DNA of 64,000 bases from Struthio camelus (lineage: Eukaryota; Chordata; Aves; Struthioniformes; Struthionidae). Position 1 is the stretch's first letter. Every line of letters begins with the position of its first letter. The translations under genes and the position numbers were made by a program. Below the pieces are notes generated by a model. It worked only from the letters and a program-made list of their open reading frames with translations, was not told where the DNA came from and made no database searches. The DNA lies in the NCBI RefSeq assembly GCF_040807025.1, contig NC_090942.1, positions 178,316,247 through 178,380,246 of the forward strand, read 5' to 3'. Shown here in pieces: positions 49,166 to 61,292 of this stretch.

Positions 49166-52100
49166 GGAGGGCATAATAAATTTTTTTTTTAAGGCAGTTC
49201 TGTATCTTTGTTTTTGCTGTGCATGGGTAAGGTACCAGTCTGACAAGAGCAGAATCAAAAATCCTCTGGCAGGGGAATGGTGTAGGCAGGAGGCTACACA
49301 GCTCCTCTAAATAGCTTTTCTCTTAATGATAAAAATCACTCCTAGAAATGAGATTCAGAGTGTAGCTAAATTCAATTCTCATTTACTCTTTGGCCTCTTG
49401 GTTGAAATGCCCAACCAAGTTTCTAATTACCTATTCTGTGATTTGCTAATGGAATCTAATTATATAATTTGCCTGTGGAATCTGTCTTCCAGAACTATTC
49501 CACATCCTCCAATATTTTAGATCAAAAGTATATTTGATGACTGAGATGATACCGAAGTACCGGTTTAGAGAGATGTTGGCATATTGTTTCATCCTATGTG
49601 GATTACCAAATCCAAAAAGTCCTAAAACCAGGGCAAGTCAAAGAGAAATCCAGAGATACGAAGCTATGAAAACAGGGACCTTCAATCACCTGGATCTTTA
49701 CATTTTACAGTCAGAGACAAATCCAAGGCTGATTGTTGTCATTGGAAGTTCTTCCATTTACCCTGCAATCTTTCAGCCAGTCCTCAAGTAAATCATACAG
49801 CAACATATTGTTTCCATATGAAAAGCTCAAGGTTGTTCCTTGGCCATTTTGTTCACATGAAAAAATTTAGAGGAAGTTTAACCTAAGCTGGTTTAGTAAT
49901 TTGTAGAAAGTGGAAATGTAGCTGACTCTCAGATGATGTAACAACATAAATATCATGCTAAGTGACACTGCATACCAGTAAATACCTTTTTTCAGCGTCC
50001 AACAGTATTAAAAAAAAAAAAAAAACCTTTAAAGGAATCTTGCAGCAAGTTTGTTCAAAGATAGTATTCTAGGGTGTTTCTTTTTTCGTTTTGGTTGTAA
50101 TTATAGCAATCACTTTAATAAAAGGCTCTGAGGTAAAGACTTGAGCATTCCATTCACTCACTGCAGTGTTTAATTCCTATCGCTGTTCAATCACTTGTTA
50201 CTTTATTTTTAGGGGCAAATTTATAGCAAGCTGCTGGATCACATGCACCCAAGTATTTAAAGTATCTGCAGCTGCTGACATTGCAGGAGATCCAAGCTGC
50301 ATTCCTGTCATGAATCATGGATTCATGAGGGCAGAGCCACAAATATATATTAAAAAAATGCAGCTTACACTTCTTGCAATTAGATTTTAAACAGCCTTCC
50401 TAAAGGATCCGTAGTGTCAGAACTGCTGAGGAGCTCATTCACCCTGGTTATGATCTCTTTTCTAGTATACGGCATCTTTAGATATTCATGAAGGGCTTCT
50501 GTCCGGATGTCTCCTTGAGAGACACAATAATGACTGTACATAGAAAGCGTAATTAACAGGTAATTAACAGAAAATCATTCAGGACCAACTTCCCAGGGAG
50601 TTTCCACTTTCAAAAGCCAATGCACAATGGATTTGCATTGTCGTTTCTGTAATTTGTTTCTTGCAGGATTTGCTTGTGTAAACAGGACTTTAACCTGTAA
50701 CTTAAGTTACTTCTCTATATGTGAGAATATCATCAAGTTGCACTTATAAGTTCCTGGTCATGAAACAGTGAATGCGCACAAATACAGACTTTATTTTGGA
50801 AAGTTAACGCTCCCTATTCTTCAAGCGTTTCTTAAAAAAGAGTAGGTTAAATAGAAGTGCTGTTGTCTGAACAGTCAGTTTGTGGCAAATGAATCTATAT
50901 ATTTGTGAACACCTGTATGTATGAATAGACACGGTCAGTTTAGCTTATTGTCGATTGTATTCTCTTTCCTGAGAAGGTAGATTATTGCCAGGTTATTACG
51001 GAAAAGTTCAGGACTCAAAGTTTCTCAACCGCTATTATGACTAGATAAAGAAAATGAGAGTGCTTTTTGTTAGTCACTAGTAGTTGTTTTGTGATTCAGT
51101 TTTAGCTTCCAATCATGAACAGAAAACATCATCATGTGACACAGATATCAACCCAACCAATACAAATAGAGTTAGACAAACAGTTCATGAAAAACACGTA
51201 GTCTGAAATTAAAGTTTTCCACCACTCCCATTTTTTTTTCTTTCCTTTACAGATTGGAATAATTCTGAAGGGAAAGAGGGTAAGTTCATGCATGAGTCAC
51301 TAACCAGAGAAGATTTAACAGCTTGCATAGTTTGAACATTTCTCTATCTAATGAGATTAAAATAAGAATATAAGTTTTTCATTCCGCAAATAGTAATTGT
51401 AACATGAAAATGGTAGTTAGTTAAAATACCTTGTGTTATATAAAATATTTGTAATTTTATTATATGAGACAAACGTTTCAAATACTACACATATACGGCA
51501 GATGAGGCTGCTAGAGTGCAGAGTTCTAACTACAGCAAAAGCTATATTTGTCAATCATTATTAGAACCTCAAGACGCATATATTTTAGCCTCCAAAATGA
51601 CCACAAAAACATTTCTACTCGATTTCTCTCCTGTTTTCCTTGTGTTAAATCTCTTCCTCTTTTCCTTTGCTAACCTACGATCCCAGTTCAATGCTTCAAA
51701 CTTACTTTCACTTCCAGGTCAGGTTTATTTTTTCAACAAAAATAAACATTCAGTCCCCTGTTAATTTATTAATAAAATGCAGTTATCTTATTACTTGCAT
51801 TTGGTCTTCTCTTCAAGAGGAAATGTCTATAATTTCTTGATGTAGGGACAACATCCATATGTTTGTCTCGGATAATAAAAGGAGACTGAGGAATAGCAAA
51901 GAGGATTTTCCCAAAGCAATGTCTCAGGAAGACAAGAATAATGCTCTTTTTCAGAATTTAAACGTCTCTGATGTCCTTGACCAAGTTCAGACGAGCTGAA
52001 AATACACCACTTTTGACATTTATACATACAGCATGAAATGACTATGTTTCAGCTCTTTTTTAGGATTATTCATTTAAACAGATAGTTACCAGATAGACAG

Positions 52101-53699
52101 AACAGCAGAAAATCTGATACTAGGAACACAGACTGTCTACACTATATGATCACGTGGGGTAAAGATGGCACCTGAGAGTAGCAATGGCCTGGGAAGGAAC
52201 CTATGCCATTTTTTTTTGCAGATGTCTTATCTACAGGATAGAAGGATGGATAGTTCTGATTTCAAACAAATAGCATTTCTGAGCTGCTTCACGCAACTTG
52301 TCGTCTAACTTCCCTCTAAATCAGATATTTATGAGATCTACTATTGCTGAGTTTGGAGAAAAAAGCAAAATGTACAATGACTTTTGTTTAAGACTGCCCA
52401 TCTTTTTTGTTTCTGAATTCTATTCTAAAGCTTCATACCAGGTTTTAAAGGCACAGGCACCTGTTCAATGTTCATAAAATACTGTCAGGTGGTAATGAAA
52501 CATTATTTATAGGTATTGAAAAAGTACTACTTGTAAAAGGGGTTTTTTGAGAGCAACAGTATATCACTGCCCAGTCAATGGTGACCAGCACTTCTTCACA
52601 GAGAGCTGCCCACACTTGATATTTATGTGCATATATACTTATGTGGCCGTATGCAAAAAGACCTGGCTGAATGCAACCAGCTCTGCCTGGAAGCCTTATG
52701 GCTGTGTTCATGTGGAGTATTCTGTGATAAAGTACTCCCCCTCATGCAACGTTCTGCCATGGAGACAGGATCTGTTGTTAAAGAACAATATACGATTCTA
52801 CAGATTTTGCTAGGATTATTGTTTTGGATTGATGACAGTGCCTAAAGAAACACATATTATCACTTCCTTCAAATTCCTAATAAAAGTTTGTTCAAATATT
52901 TGTTAAAGAATTGCAGGGCAAGCATTTTCACAGCTAATTTGAAATCTCTTTGATTTCTCTTCTCTTCAAAAATGTTGCAGTTAATCAAACAGCCGAAACA
53001 AAACCATATGTTTAATTTCAACAAAATTAGAGAATAATTTCGTAGAGAACAAAGAGAACAAAGACGTAGTCGATTCAACTGTCCTAATTTAGACTGCAAT
53101 GTTACCCTGTCTCATTAAATCTGTAACATACCTATGACATGTTTTTTTCCCTGTCTGTCTGAGACCTTTGGCTGCTACTGCAATACAGGTTACATTTCTT
53201 GGAATACTTTCACAAAAATCAAAGCATGCCCTTGTCTAATTCCTTAACAAAAATATCTATATTAATCGAATCAGTTTCTTACCACTACTGTTTTGAAATA
53301 TTTGCAAAAAGTAATAATAAAGGAATAAATCTAAATCACTTATTATATGAAGTCACGAAAGATTATTTTGCTGTAAATGACATTTAGTCAAGGGCTAAAA
53401 AACTATGCATTTTCATATCCTTGCTTTAGTCCTTGTATTTAAAGTAAATGATCAATCAGTGCAGAAGTGACTAAAAATCAATAAAGCAAATACATTTTCC
53501 TTGTAACTTGTCCAAAGGTTATGATTTAGTTACAGTGCAACTTAAGTTGTTGGCTCAGTTATGCTATGTAACAACAGTATAACCTCTTTTTATTGAGCAT
53601 GAACTATGTAGCTCAAAAACCAAAGAGAACAGATTTAAAAATGCCAAGTCCAAAAAACAGTTCTGTGTTAATGGTCTTTATTACACCCATTTCTCAACA
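49166..53699. other. No clear gene apart from the microexon candidate
   Basis: Includes A16 at 50010-50025. The plus-strand frame at 49534-49791 (85 codons) has no acceptor or donor in phase. The rest is A/T-rich and unremarkable. Confidence 0.58.
51253..51279 (+). CDS. Candidate 27-nt microexon, strong splice sites
   Basis: A long pyrimidine tract (TTTTTTTTTCTTTCCTTTAC, then AG) is followed by 27 bases and the donor AGG/GTAAGT. This is the strongest acceptor-donor pair on the plus strand that I could find. Twenty-seven bases is nine codons, a size common among vertebrate neuronal microexons, which preserve the frame when skipped. Read with a two-base start it gives WNNSEGKE; read from the first base it gives IGIILKGKR. 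No flanking exon is visible within several kilobases, as expected if the window is intronic. Confidence 0.3.
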
Positions 53700-53770
53700 C
53701 TGTGTCTTGATCTGAAGCCCACTGAAGTAAATGACTGCCTTTCCATTGACTGCAGTGAATATGGAAGTAG
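53700..53770 (+). repeat. Dispersed repeat family B, copy
   Basis: Contains TTGATCTGAAGCCCACTGAA, GTAAATGACTGCC and TTTCCATTGACTGCAGTGAA. It has the same two inverted halves as the copy at 28.1 kb, with 'gatctgaagccc' in place of the usual 'gatcaaagccc'. Non-coding and diverged. Confidence 0.55.
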
Positions 53771-54670
53771 GTTGCTGGAATTTTATGTAATAAAAAATAA
53801 TGATAAAACCTACATATGAGAAATGTTCATGTTCCAGAAGTATTGTTCATAGGGTGTGTCTGTGATGATAATGACATTTTCCCATGCAGAATGCATGCAA
53901 AAGAACTGTATAAAACAGAAATAACTGTTCAAAGGTACAATCTAGATTTTCTTCAAAACATTTGTAAAACGTATCTATTGCTTTACTTTTTTTAAAAAAG
54001 GCATAATTTCATCGAAGACATTCTTCTCCAAGGGGAGAATCTTTAAGTGGAAGACTTTGAAGACTAAGCCCACTGAGGCAATCTCCACCATGCTGGATAT
54101 GGACTTATATATGTGCATATACCGGTGTACGTACACCAAATGTAAAAGGCCTCTTCCTAAAATCAGTTGTAACTTCTGGCTTGGGAAGGCTGGCTAAGGG
54201 CAAAGAGAGAGGGAGAGAGATTTTGTTACCACAGGCATAAAAAAATTCTGGCACCAATGCTTGCAACCGCGGAACAGAACAGAGTAATGATAGTTTACAT
54301 TTTTTAAATTTCCAGGAGGACATATTTAGCATCCTATGGGCTTATCACTTAAAAATATATGCCATCCATTCCTTAAATAAAATTCCTACTTTTATAACTT
54401 CTGTTCTGACCTTGCAAAGTAGACAATGCCATAATCAATTACCTCCAATGCCTTCCTAAAACTCATCAAAAATGTTGCCTTCTTCAGTGAAAAAAATAAG
54501 ACTAGGATTTAAAAAAAAAGTCCCAGGTGAAGTTAGTCTCTGCCATCCATTGAAATCAGAACGGCTTGGACATGAACTTCTACATGCCCCCTCATTAATG
54601 TCAGTCTACCTCTTAGATAACTGAATATGCATTTACTACAATCTGAAGTGCTTTAGAAGGTTCCTCCCCT

Positions 54671-54690
54671 CCCCCCCCCCCAAAAAAAAA
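54671..54690. repeat. C11-A9 homopolymer junction
   Basis: Eleven C bases (54671-54681) run directly into nine A bases (54682-54690), preceded by the C-rich string TTCCTCCCCT. Short homopolymers like this are prone to length change and to sequencing error. Confidence 0.95.
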
Positions 54691-54879
54691 GTCAGCTTTG
54701 GGGAAATGGCGACGTGTATTTGTTCCTGAGGTCTGTTTTTACCCTTTTGCTCCTTAACACAGAATAGGTTTCACGTAGTTATCTCAGTAATCAAAAGACA
54801 GGGAAATCCTGGAAGTGATTTCAATTTGGACTGCCTTACTGCCTGCTTAAGACTAAACAAGAAGCCGGTTTTCTAAGCA

Positions 54880-54960
54880 ACTGCTCAGAGGAGCCACTTA
54901 AGAGATGGGACACCCAGATTCAAATCTCTCCTTTAGAATATTTTTATACCAAATAAAATA
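54880..54960 (+). repeat. tRNA-like repeat fragment
   Basis: The phrase GATGGGACACCCAGATTC followed by AAATCTCTCC contains a B-box-like GATTCAAATCT preceded by a purine-rich block. It looks like the same old tRNA-like repeat seen near 60.57 kb. It is short and diverged. The A-box side is not convincing. Confidence 0.33.
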
Positions 54961-55703
54961 GCTGTGTCGAAGGAGTTGAAACAGAGCAACTCAGCAGAAC
55001 AGGGCTTTTTCCTAAGCATGTGGGTGACCTAGATTCAGCATCTGCTCTAAAAGAGGAAAGAACCTGTGTCAGTCTCACCTTACAAAATATTTTTATTACA
55101 AGTGTACAGTACGAAAGCATATCCTGGCTACACAGTTTGCTGTGCTCTGACCCTGTTTACAGGATCAGGCCCAGCATACCCCTAATTTGAGAAGCCTATT
55201 TTGGCTTAATTTGAACAGCTTCTGTTCCCATGGGGATTTGGACCATAAATAACTTATTAAGCTGACTTCTAGTAGATATTTGGTAGGAATACTCATTGTA
55301 ACTTATTAATCTTCATTTGTACATACCTCTTATGGTGCCAATTTTTGTCATTAAGGAACTGATAGTTCATCAGGGAGACCTGATCACTAGCATGAGGGGA
55401 GGAGAAGAGAATAGGGTATGTGTGCCAAGATAAGTGAAGTGGCTAAATATGGAGCTTCTTATATCCCATCTCTTGCTTTGGCCTTTGTACGCTCTGCGAT
55501 ATTTCAGTGAAATGAGAGATCATGGTACATTCTTAAAGCATCTTAATATGGGCCAGCCAAGTGTCAAAACAGAGAATAGAACAACAGAGTCATGAATCAC
55601 GCAGGCTGATGGGGAAGTGTTAAGATTTTGAGTGAAAAATATGTCAGCATTCTAAGAACTGAAGCCTGATCTGTACAATATTCCTTTTTTTTTTCATTGT
55701 TGT

Positions 55704-55983
55704 TTATTCCTGTATTTGCAATCTGTAATAAAAACTGTAATGCATTTTGAATCCCAGCTGTTTGCTATACCACAGTGCAGCACTGAATTTGGAAGAATGC
55801 ATGGAAGATTTTGAAATTCCATGTACCACAGATTCTGCAATGAATAGATTTGGCATTCCTGGGAGGTCATCTGCCAAATCAATTAATGACACTTTGAATG
55901 TGGAGGTTGAGCCATTTTTTCCCAGAAGAGGATATGAAAGAGACATTTTGTGTCTTTGCTGCAATCTTTCTGCCCTACTCGGC
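55704..55983 (-). CDS. Open coding-like segment, possible exon
   Basis: On the minus strand a pyrimidine-rich acceptor (ATTCTTCCCCTGCACCAG) precedes an open frame of about 90 codons that ends in a stop at 55704. The middle encodes FKVSLIDLADDLPGMPNLF followed by a serine-rich, helical-looking part. Many codons follow the purine-any-pyrimidine pattern of real coding DNA. The opposite strand is also open for 85 codons over the same bases, which weakens the case for either strand. No good donor is visible. Its phase does not fit directly between the candidates at 61 kb and 48 kb. Unidentified. Confidence 0.26.
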
Positions 55984-58900
55984 CTGGTGCAGGGGAAGAA
56001 TTGATGATCCAGGGAAGGTGTCCCATTTATTTAGTGTGTTTAGTAAGAAGCTTCTAAAAAGATACTGAAAGCAAAAGGCAAACTCTAGGACAACTAAATA
56101 ACAAATAAAGATGAAATAAAAATATAGGACTTGCATGAACTTGGCAGAGGTAAGAGAAATCTGCTGGGGAGTGAAAATATAGAAGATAAAAGAGTTTGAA
56201 ACCACGTCTTTGGTTTGTTTGGCTGCTTGGTATTGTAGGTTTTTGTCACATTAATTCTTTTAGTACAAATAAATTTTGTGAAAGGATCTGTTGAGTTAAA
56301 AGGCTTTGATCATGCACTGACCTGCTTCAATAGTACAAATCTGTACTCTTTCAGATTACCCTGAATTGAATAAATAACAATCATTTATTTTCCTTTGAAA
56401 ATTCACTATTTTTCCTCTATTTCAACAGTTCCCTCATTTCTCTGTATTGCAAGCCACTTTCAGTTATTCTGATGAGTCACAGGGTTGTGCTGCCAGGAGA
56501 TTCTCTTGTATAGCCCATGTACTATCCTGCAACATTTCACTTAATTTTCTTTTTGCTGGACCTTTGCCTACAATGCAAAACTTTGGCCCATTTGGTTCTA
56601 GATTTGTCCCATCCCACTTTCAAGCACTTAATTAACATAGGAGGTTAACAGTCTGAATATGCAATAGGCACCTTAAAAAGGTAAATTCAGTTTGATTCAC
56701 CTCAATAATGCCTACTTTACTTTTGTTAACTATTGAAAAAGTCTGAAGTGACTGCTAACTTACATCACTCAGGTGGGACTAATTCAAGTCCTCAGGTCTT
56801 TAAATAAATACTAGATAGCTTCTTTTAAAGACATGCTATCTTTCTAGCAGATACCATAACTCTGACACAGAATTTGCTCGGTGAAACCGTTACGAATTAG
56901 GGCAAACTTGGTGCTCATAATGGCACCTAAGACCTTTAAAACTATGCATCTAAAAGTCATGGCCTAAGATACAGGACTGATGGAAAGTGTCTGCAGTAAG
57001 CTTGGCAAAAAAACTTTTACTAGGTGATTGGATATGCAGCTCTGCTGTGACAAAGCATGAAAATGGGTATAACTGAAGGAATATCAGGGGGTTGCAAAAT
57101 AAAGCAAAGTGTGAATGACCAACTTCAATTTACAGTATTCCCTACATGACAAAATGCAGATCAAGATACATCGACTTGACCGTTCCTGCCTTTTTGCGAT
57201 AGCTTTAGGTTCCAGGGTTCCTTTTCCCTGTATAAATGCATAATGCTTTGCTATGGAGGATCATTTCCTCACCAAATGACAGCTGACATACAACTTACAA
57301 TAGCACTTTTGGTTACTGTGTAAATGAGCTCACTATCTTGCAGTTCCTGAGATCGTTGTAAAAACTCTTAGTTTCTTTATCAGAGTGCTTTTTTAAAATA
57401 CAAAATCGATGGAAACATTTGCTAAACCTTCAGTACTTCTCTTGTCCCTTCCTTTGTGCTTGTTTGTTTGTTCATAGTCAGTCCCATCATTTTCTGGCAT
57501 TGCTCATGACTAATTGTAATGGACTGATTCCTAACATATGTTGTCAGTGGATTGTTTGCTGGCATATCTGACAATATTACCATCTACTTCAGTCTTGTAT
57601 AAATTCTGGTTTTTTATACTGTGGAAATTTAATAAACAGACTGGTAATTTAGAAAAAGAAATGTCAGCAAGATGTGTGGGATAGGACAAGGCCTACTCTA
57701 TATTCCATATTCTTCAAATGTAATTGTTTCTTTTCAAAGCAGCACAGCTGTTCAGCAGTCAAGGACTATCTGTATCCCATATGCTGAAGCCAGATGTCAA
57801 TATCGCAGTGTGTGAATTTGCAGTGCAAGACTGTTCAGAATAGTCAAACCATATTTCAGAGGAGGACATTGTCCAGGGAACTAAAGTGGGAAGTTTCCAG
57901 CACAGCTCCCCACCAAAGTAGTAATAAATCCTTTCTTTGGGATTAGGCAAAAGCTTTGCATTATGTGAAAAATTAGCTCTCCTTTCTTAACCAATAAAGC
58001 TGCAAAAACACAAGCTAATGTTTTTAAAAATGCTTACCTCTCTCCATTGTCTGTAAAGGGCACAGAATGAGAGTAGCTCAGATGAAAACATCTACTTTTT
58101 GTCAAATGAATCCCACCCTGAGTGTCAAGTCACATATGATTATGAAAGTATGGATTTACTATCCTCCTCCTCTACACCACACGCTGTATCTTCCCACTCA
58201 TTCCACTCCCCTCTATGAGATATGTTCATCATATGCATCGCCCTCTCCGATCCCCTTAAGCACTCTTTGCTCACCCAGTGCTGCTTTCTACCTACCGCCA
58301 CTATAGCAGGAGAAGCAGCACTGAAAATTATTTCTTTCTTGACCATTTTCTTTCCAGTCATCTAGTAGGAGGCTTAGATTTCTTCTTCCGCCTTATCTAT
58401 CTGAGTGCCATCACCACAGACCACTTCATGAAAGGAGTTGAGTGGATCTAGAAGGTCATCAGCAGGTTCTCTGCCTCTCAGAGCGCAATATCTACATCAG
58501 AGTTGGAGGGGTGGAAATAGCAGAAAAGTTGAAGAAAGGGCTTGCTGCCAGCTCTGAACCACAGAAGGCCTCTTCTGGCTTCCTTTGGTCCTATTCAGCC
58601 TTCAGTGGCTAAAATCCTGGACAAGCAGAAGTAGCGGAGCGGACCCCTCTCACATAGCCAAGTGATGATATTACAAAGATATAAGCTATAATGGAGATTC
58701 TTATAGAGATCTACAGTTGTGATACCATCAGACAAGTTCTTTCTGGGATAAACCAATATCTATAATAAGGCATAAAAGTTCCCACCTAAAACTAACGGGA
58801 GAGGAAAAGAGAAGTGATTCAGCCTTCTGTAAGGCAATTCTGTACAGGGAAAACACTTTGAAAATAGGCTGGACAAAAGCAAATACAGTAACGGGCTTCT

Positions 58901-59119
58901 TTTTTCTTGACTGAAACTCTAGGGTCCCATCACATACTAAATTCTCTACAGTTCATTACAATACAAATCCTCCCCATTCACCATACACTATGCACCTATT
59001 GATCATCAATCAACAACTATTCTTATGACATTAATTTTTGTACATTTCTACAAAATAGCTAGTATGGAAGCTGAAAGACCCTCCCAAAGACGTATAAGGA
59101 ATTTCAGTAGAGCATCATA
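55984..59119. other. No gene seen
   Basis: No clear repeats. The frames present are short, and the overlapping plus and minus frames at 58067-58361 reflect a local C/T-rich strand bias. Confidence 0.58.
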
Positions 59120-59190
59120 CTCTGAATCACGGGCACTAGATGTTGTACAAATACAATTGAATGAGCTCACATTTTAAAGAGCTTGATCCA
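59120..59190 (+). repeat. Possible old repeat fragment ('gtgctgtacaaacac' type)
   Basis: Contains GGGCACTAGATGTTGTACAA, then ATACAATTGAATGAGC and TTAAAGAGCTTGATCC. This follows the order of a common old vertebrate repeat, 'gtgctaggtgctgtacaaacac ... ccaaagagcttacaatc'. Short and diverged. Confidence 0.4.
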
Positions 59191-60539
59191 GCATGGTCCT
59201 TTTATGTAAGAGAAACTGCAGGTTTGTTTGTCTGCATGTAAATCAGTGGAGCATACAGAAATAAACTAAAAAAAAAAAATCGAAGAGAAACTTCTCTGTA
59301 TATATACCAGTTAAGAAATACAAAGCTTTCACTGAGGTTCAAATGAGTCTCCTCTTTCTAGGATAAGGCTATATAGTCTATTTTCCCCCTTCACCATGTT
59401 AAGAATAGATGTCATTTAAATTTTTCCTTTTGCAGAGGATATCACATGGTTTACAAAGTGCTGCAGGAGCTGAATTCAGAGGAAAAGAGTTTATCTCCAG
59501 GAATGATGTAACATGCTGAATTTCTGTTTGAAAGTTTTTACAGTACTATTGTTCCTAACAGTTTATTCCAACCTCACTATGGCTGTTTTGGGATACGATC
59601 CCCTTAGGTAGCTGTGCCCTGAAATGTGTTAAAACAACTTTTATAACATTTGCTATTTGACTGAACAATGTTAAATTATCAAGTATTATCTTTAGCTTTA
59701 TCAATACCCCCGTGGGTTCCTTTAGCCAAAGAGTAAAGGAAAAGAATATACATTTGGTAGCACCTGGAAGATTGACATGAAAAAATAGCCCCCAAAGAAG
59801 AAAATCAGTCATCTCCTTTCACTATACAGTAAGGCACATTTGAATCTCTAAGAGAATGTATCTAAAGGGAAAAATTTCTAAAGCACCTTAGTAGCTTGAC
59901 AGCCCAAGTCTCAATTTCAAGTGTATATTCACCAATCCCCTGAAGAACCCATCTACAGCTTCAAGTACCTAAATACCTCAAGAGCTTCAGCTTCAATAAG
60001 AGTACTCATTTTGAGCCTTGTAGGTATCGGGACACACAAAAAGCAAGAGAACAGCCCTTCAGAGTGATTTAGAGAGACCTGATTAACTTCTGAGTCAACT
60101 AGTGCAATCAACGGATAAAATGAAGTGCTTAAGCTGAGTGAATCAGCCATCCTTCTGACAAGAAAATTATTGGGATCCAGCCAGCAGAATCCCTCTGCCC
60201 TTCCAACCTGTCCCTTTTCCAAAGCTTAGGCAGCTAACCCAGGATTTTGGGAGAGTAACTCCTAATTACATGGGATCCAGGCTGCCATATCCCAGTCTGA
60301 GATTAGTCATTTTCCAAGGCAGAGCTCACTTCTCTAAAAACAGCCTACCCTCTAGGCAGGAGATGCGGATGTTTGAGCCTTTTTAGCTTGAGGGGTGTCA
60401 AACCATGTTCCTTCTATTTTAGAGCTGTTCCCTAAACTTCAGGTTGTAGACCACATTCATCTAGACACTCTCCTTTCCTCCAACGAAGGCTTTGCTTTTT
60501 ACACAAGACCAGATTTAAGCCAGATCATTCTCTTAGGGC

Positions 60540-60800
60540 TGGCAGGAGAACAAAAAACAACTCAGTAACCTAGTGGTTAGGTCACTCAGCTGGGAGGGAG
60601 AAACCTGGTACATGCTCTTATCCTACAATCTCTTCTTTTCTTCTAAACCCCATGTCTGTCCCAGGCAAATTTCCTAAACAGCTCTGGGAGAGGAGTCTGC
60701 AATCGCTTTACTCCTAGCGGAGTGCCCTAACTGCAAGGCCTCAGAGCTCCAGGCAGGTTACTGCTCAGCATGTGGGAGCACCAAATCATCCTCTCAAGAT
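60540..60800. repeat. Old palindromic repeat with tRNA-like arms
   Basis: The segment has two imperfect inverted arms of 29 bases. The left arm, 60568-60596, begins ACCTAGTGGTTAGGTCACTC. The right arm, 60711-60739, is on the opposite strand: its reverse complement begins GCCTTGCAGTTAGGGCACTC. About 115 bases separate them. Each arm resembles the 5' part of a tRNA-like SINE. This layout matches an old sauropsid repeat recalled from turtles and crocodilians, in which similar motifs flank a centre in opposite directions. The exact family is not known to me. It lies in a longer repeat-like stretch from about 59.9 to 60.9 kb. Confidence 0.52.
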
Positions 60801-61134
60801 GCCTAACTTTCTTACTTGTCTGATTAGGCAGCCTGAATACCTGATTTAGGTACTCTGAATTATTCCCAGAGGACTGGGCAGCTCTTTTGCAGGCACTGCA
60901 AGGCTAACACTCAAAACAGGTATTTTGAGATAAACTCTAACATACTTTTCACAGGTGATTTGCAGAAGCCCTGAGCCCATTAAATGTACATGAAGAAAAT
61001 TATCCTGAGTGGTTTCTATTTTTACGTGTTTGTTTTGCCTCAGTCATTTTGTGATACATGTAACTGCTGGGAAGCTGTGGAATAGTACAGTCATTTCCTA
61101 ATTGGCTACGCTCTTTCTAATTGTGTGTACTTAC

Positions 61135-61292
61135 GTTGGCCAGGCAGATAGGAGAACATGTCATCATCATCATCATCAACACTATCTAAAGGTTTGAGGA
61201 GATATAGCAAGGCTGAAGGTGTAAAGTCTGTGTGGCAGCGCGCTTGGCAAAAGGTGCTGATTCCAGGCCACAGAGGTTGTCCTGAGGGTCTT
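61135..61292 (-). CDS. Candidate internal exon, acidic-patch protein
   Basis: On the minus strand a strong acceptor (TCTTGTTCTTTTCCCAG) precedes 158 bases ending at AAC/GTAAGT, a near-consensus donor. One frame is open across the whole segment (one base, 52 codons, one base left). It encodes SALLYLLKPLDSV, then six aspartates, then MFSYLPGQ. The aspartate run comes from a short GAT repeat. The phases match the candidate upstream (62914-63102) and the one at 48468-48504. Both splice sites are among the best in the window. A second frame is open for 35 codons, so even the frame is not certain. No family is recognised. Confidence 0.36.

Noticed and set aside
59953..60222. 89-codon minus-strand frame
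   Set aside because: It lies in a repeat-like stretch and no splice sites flank it.
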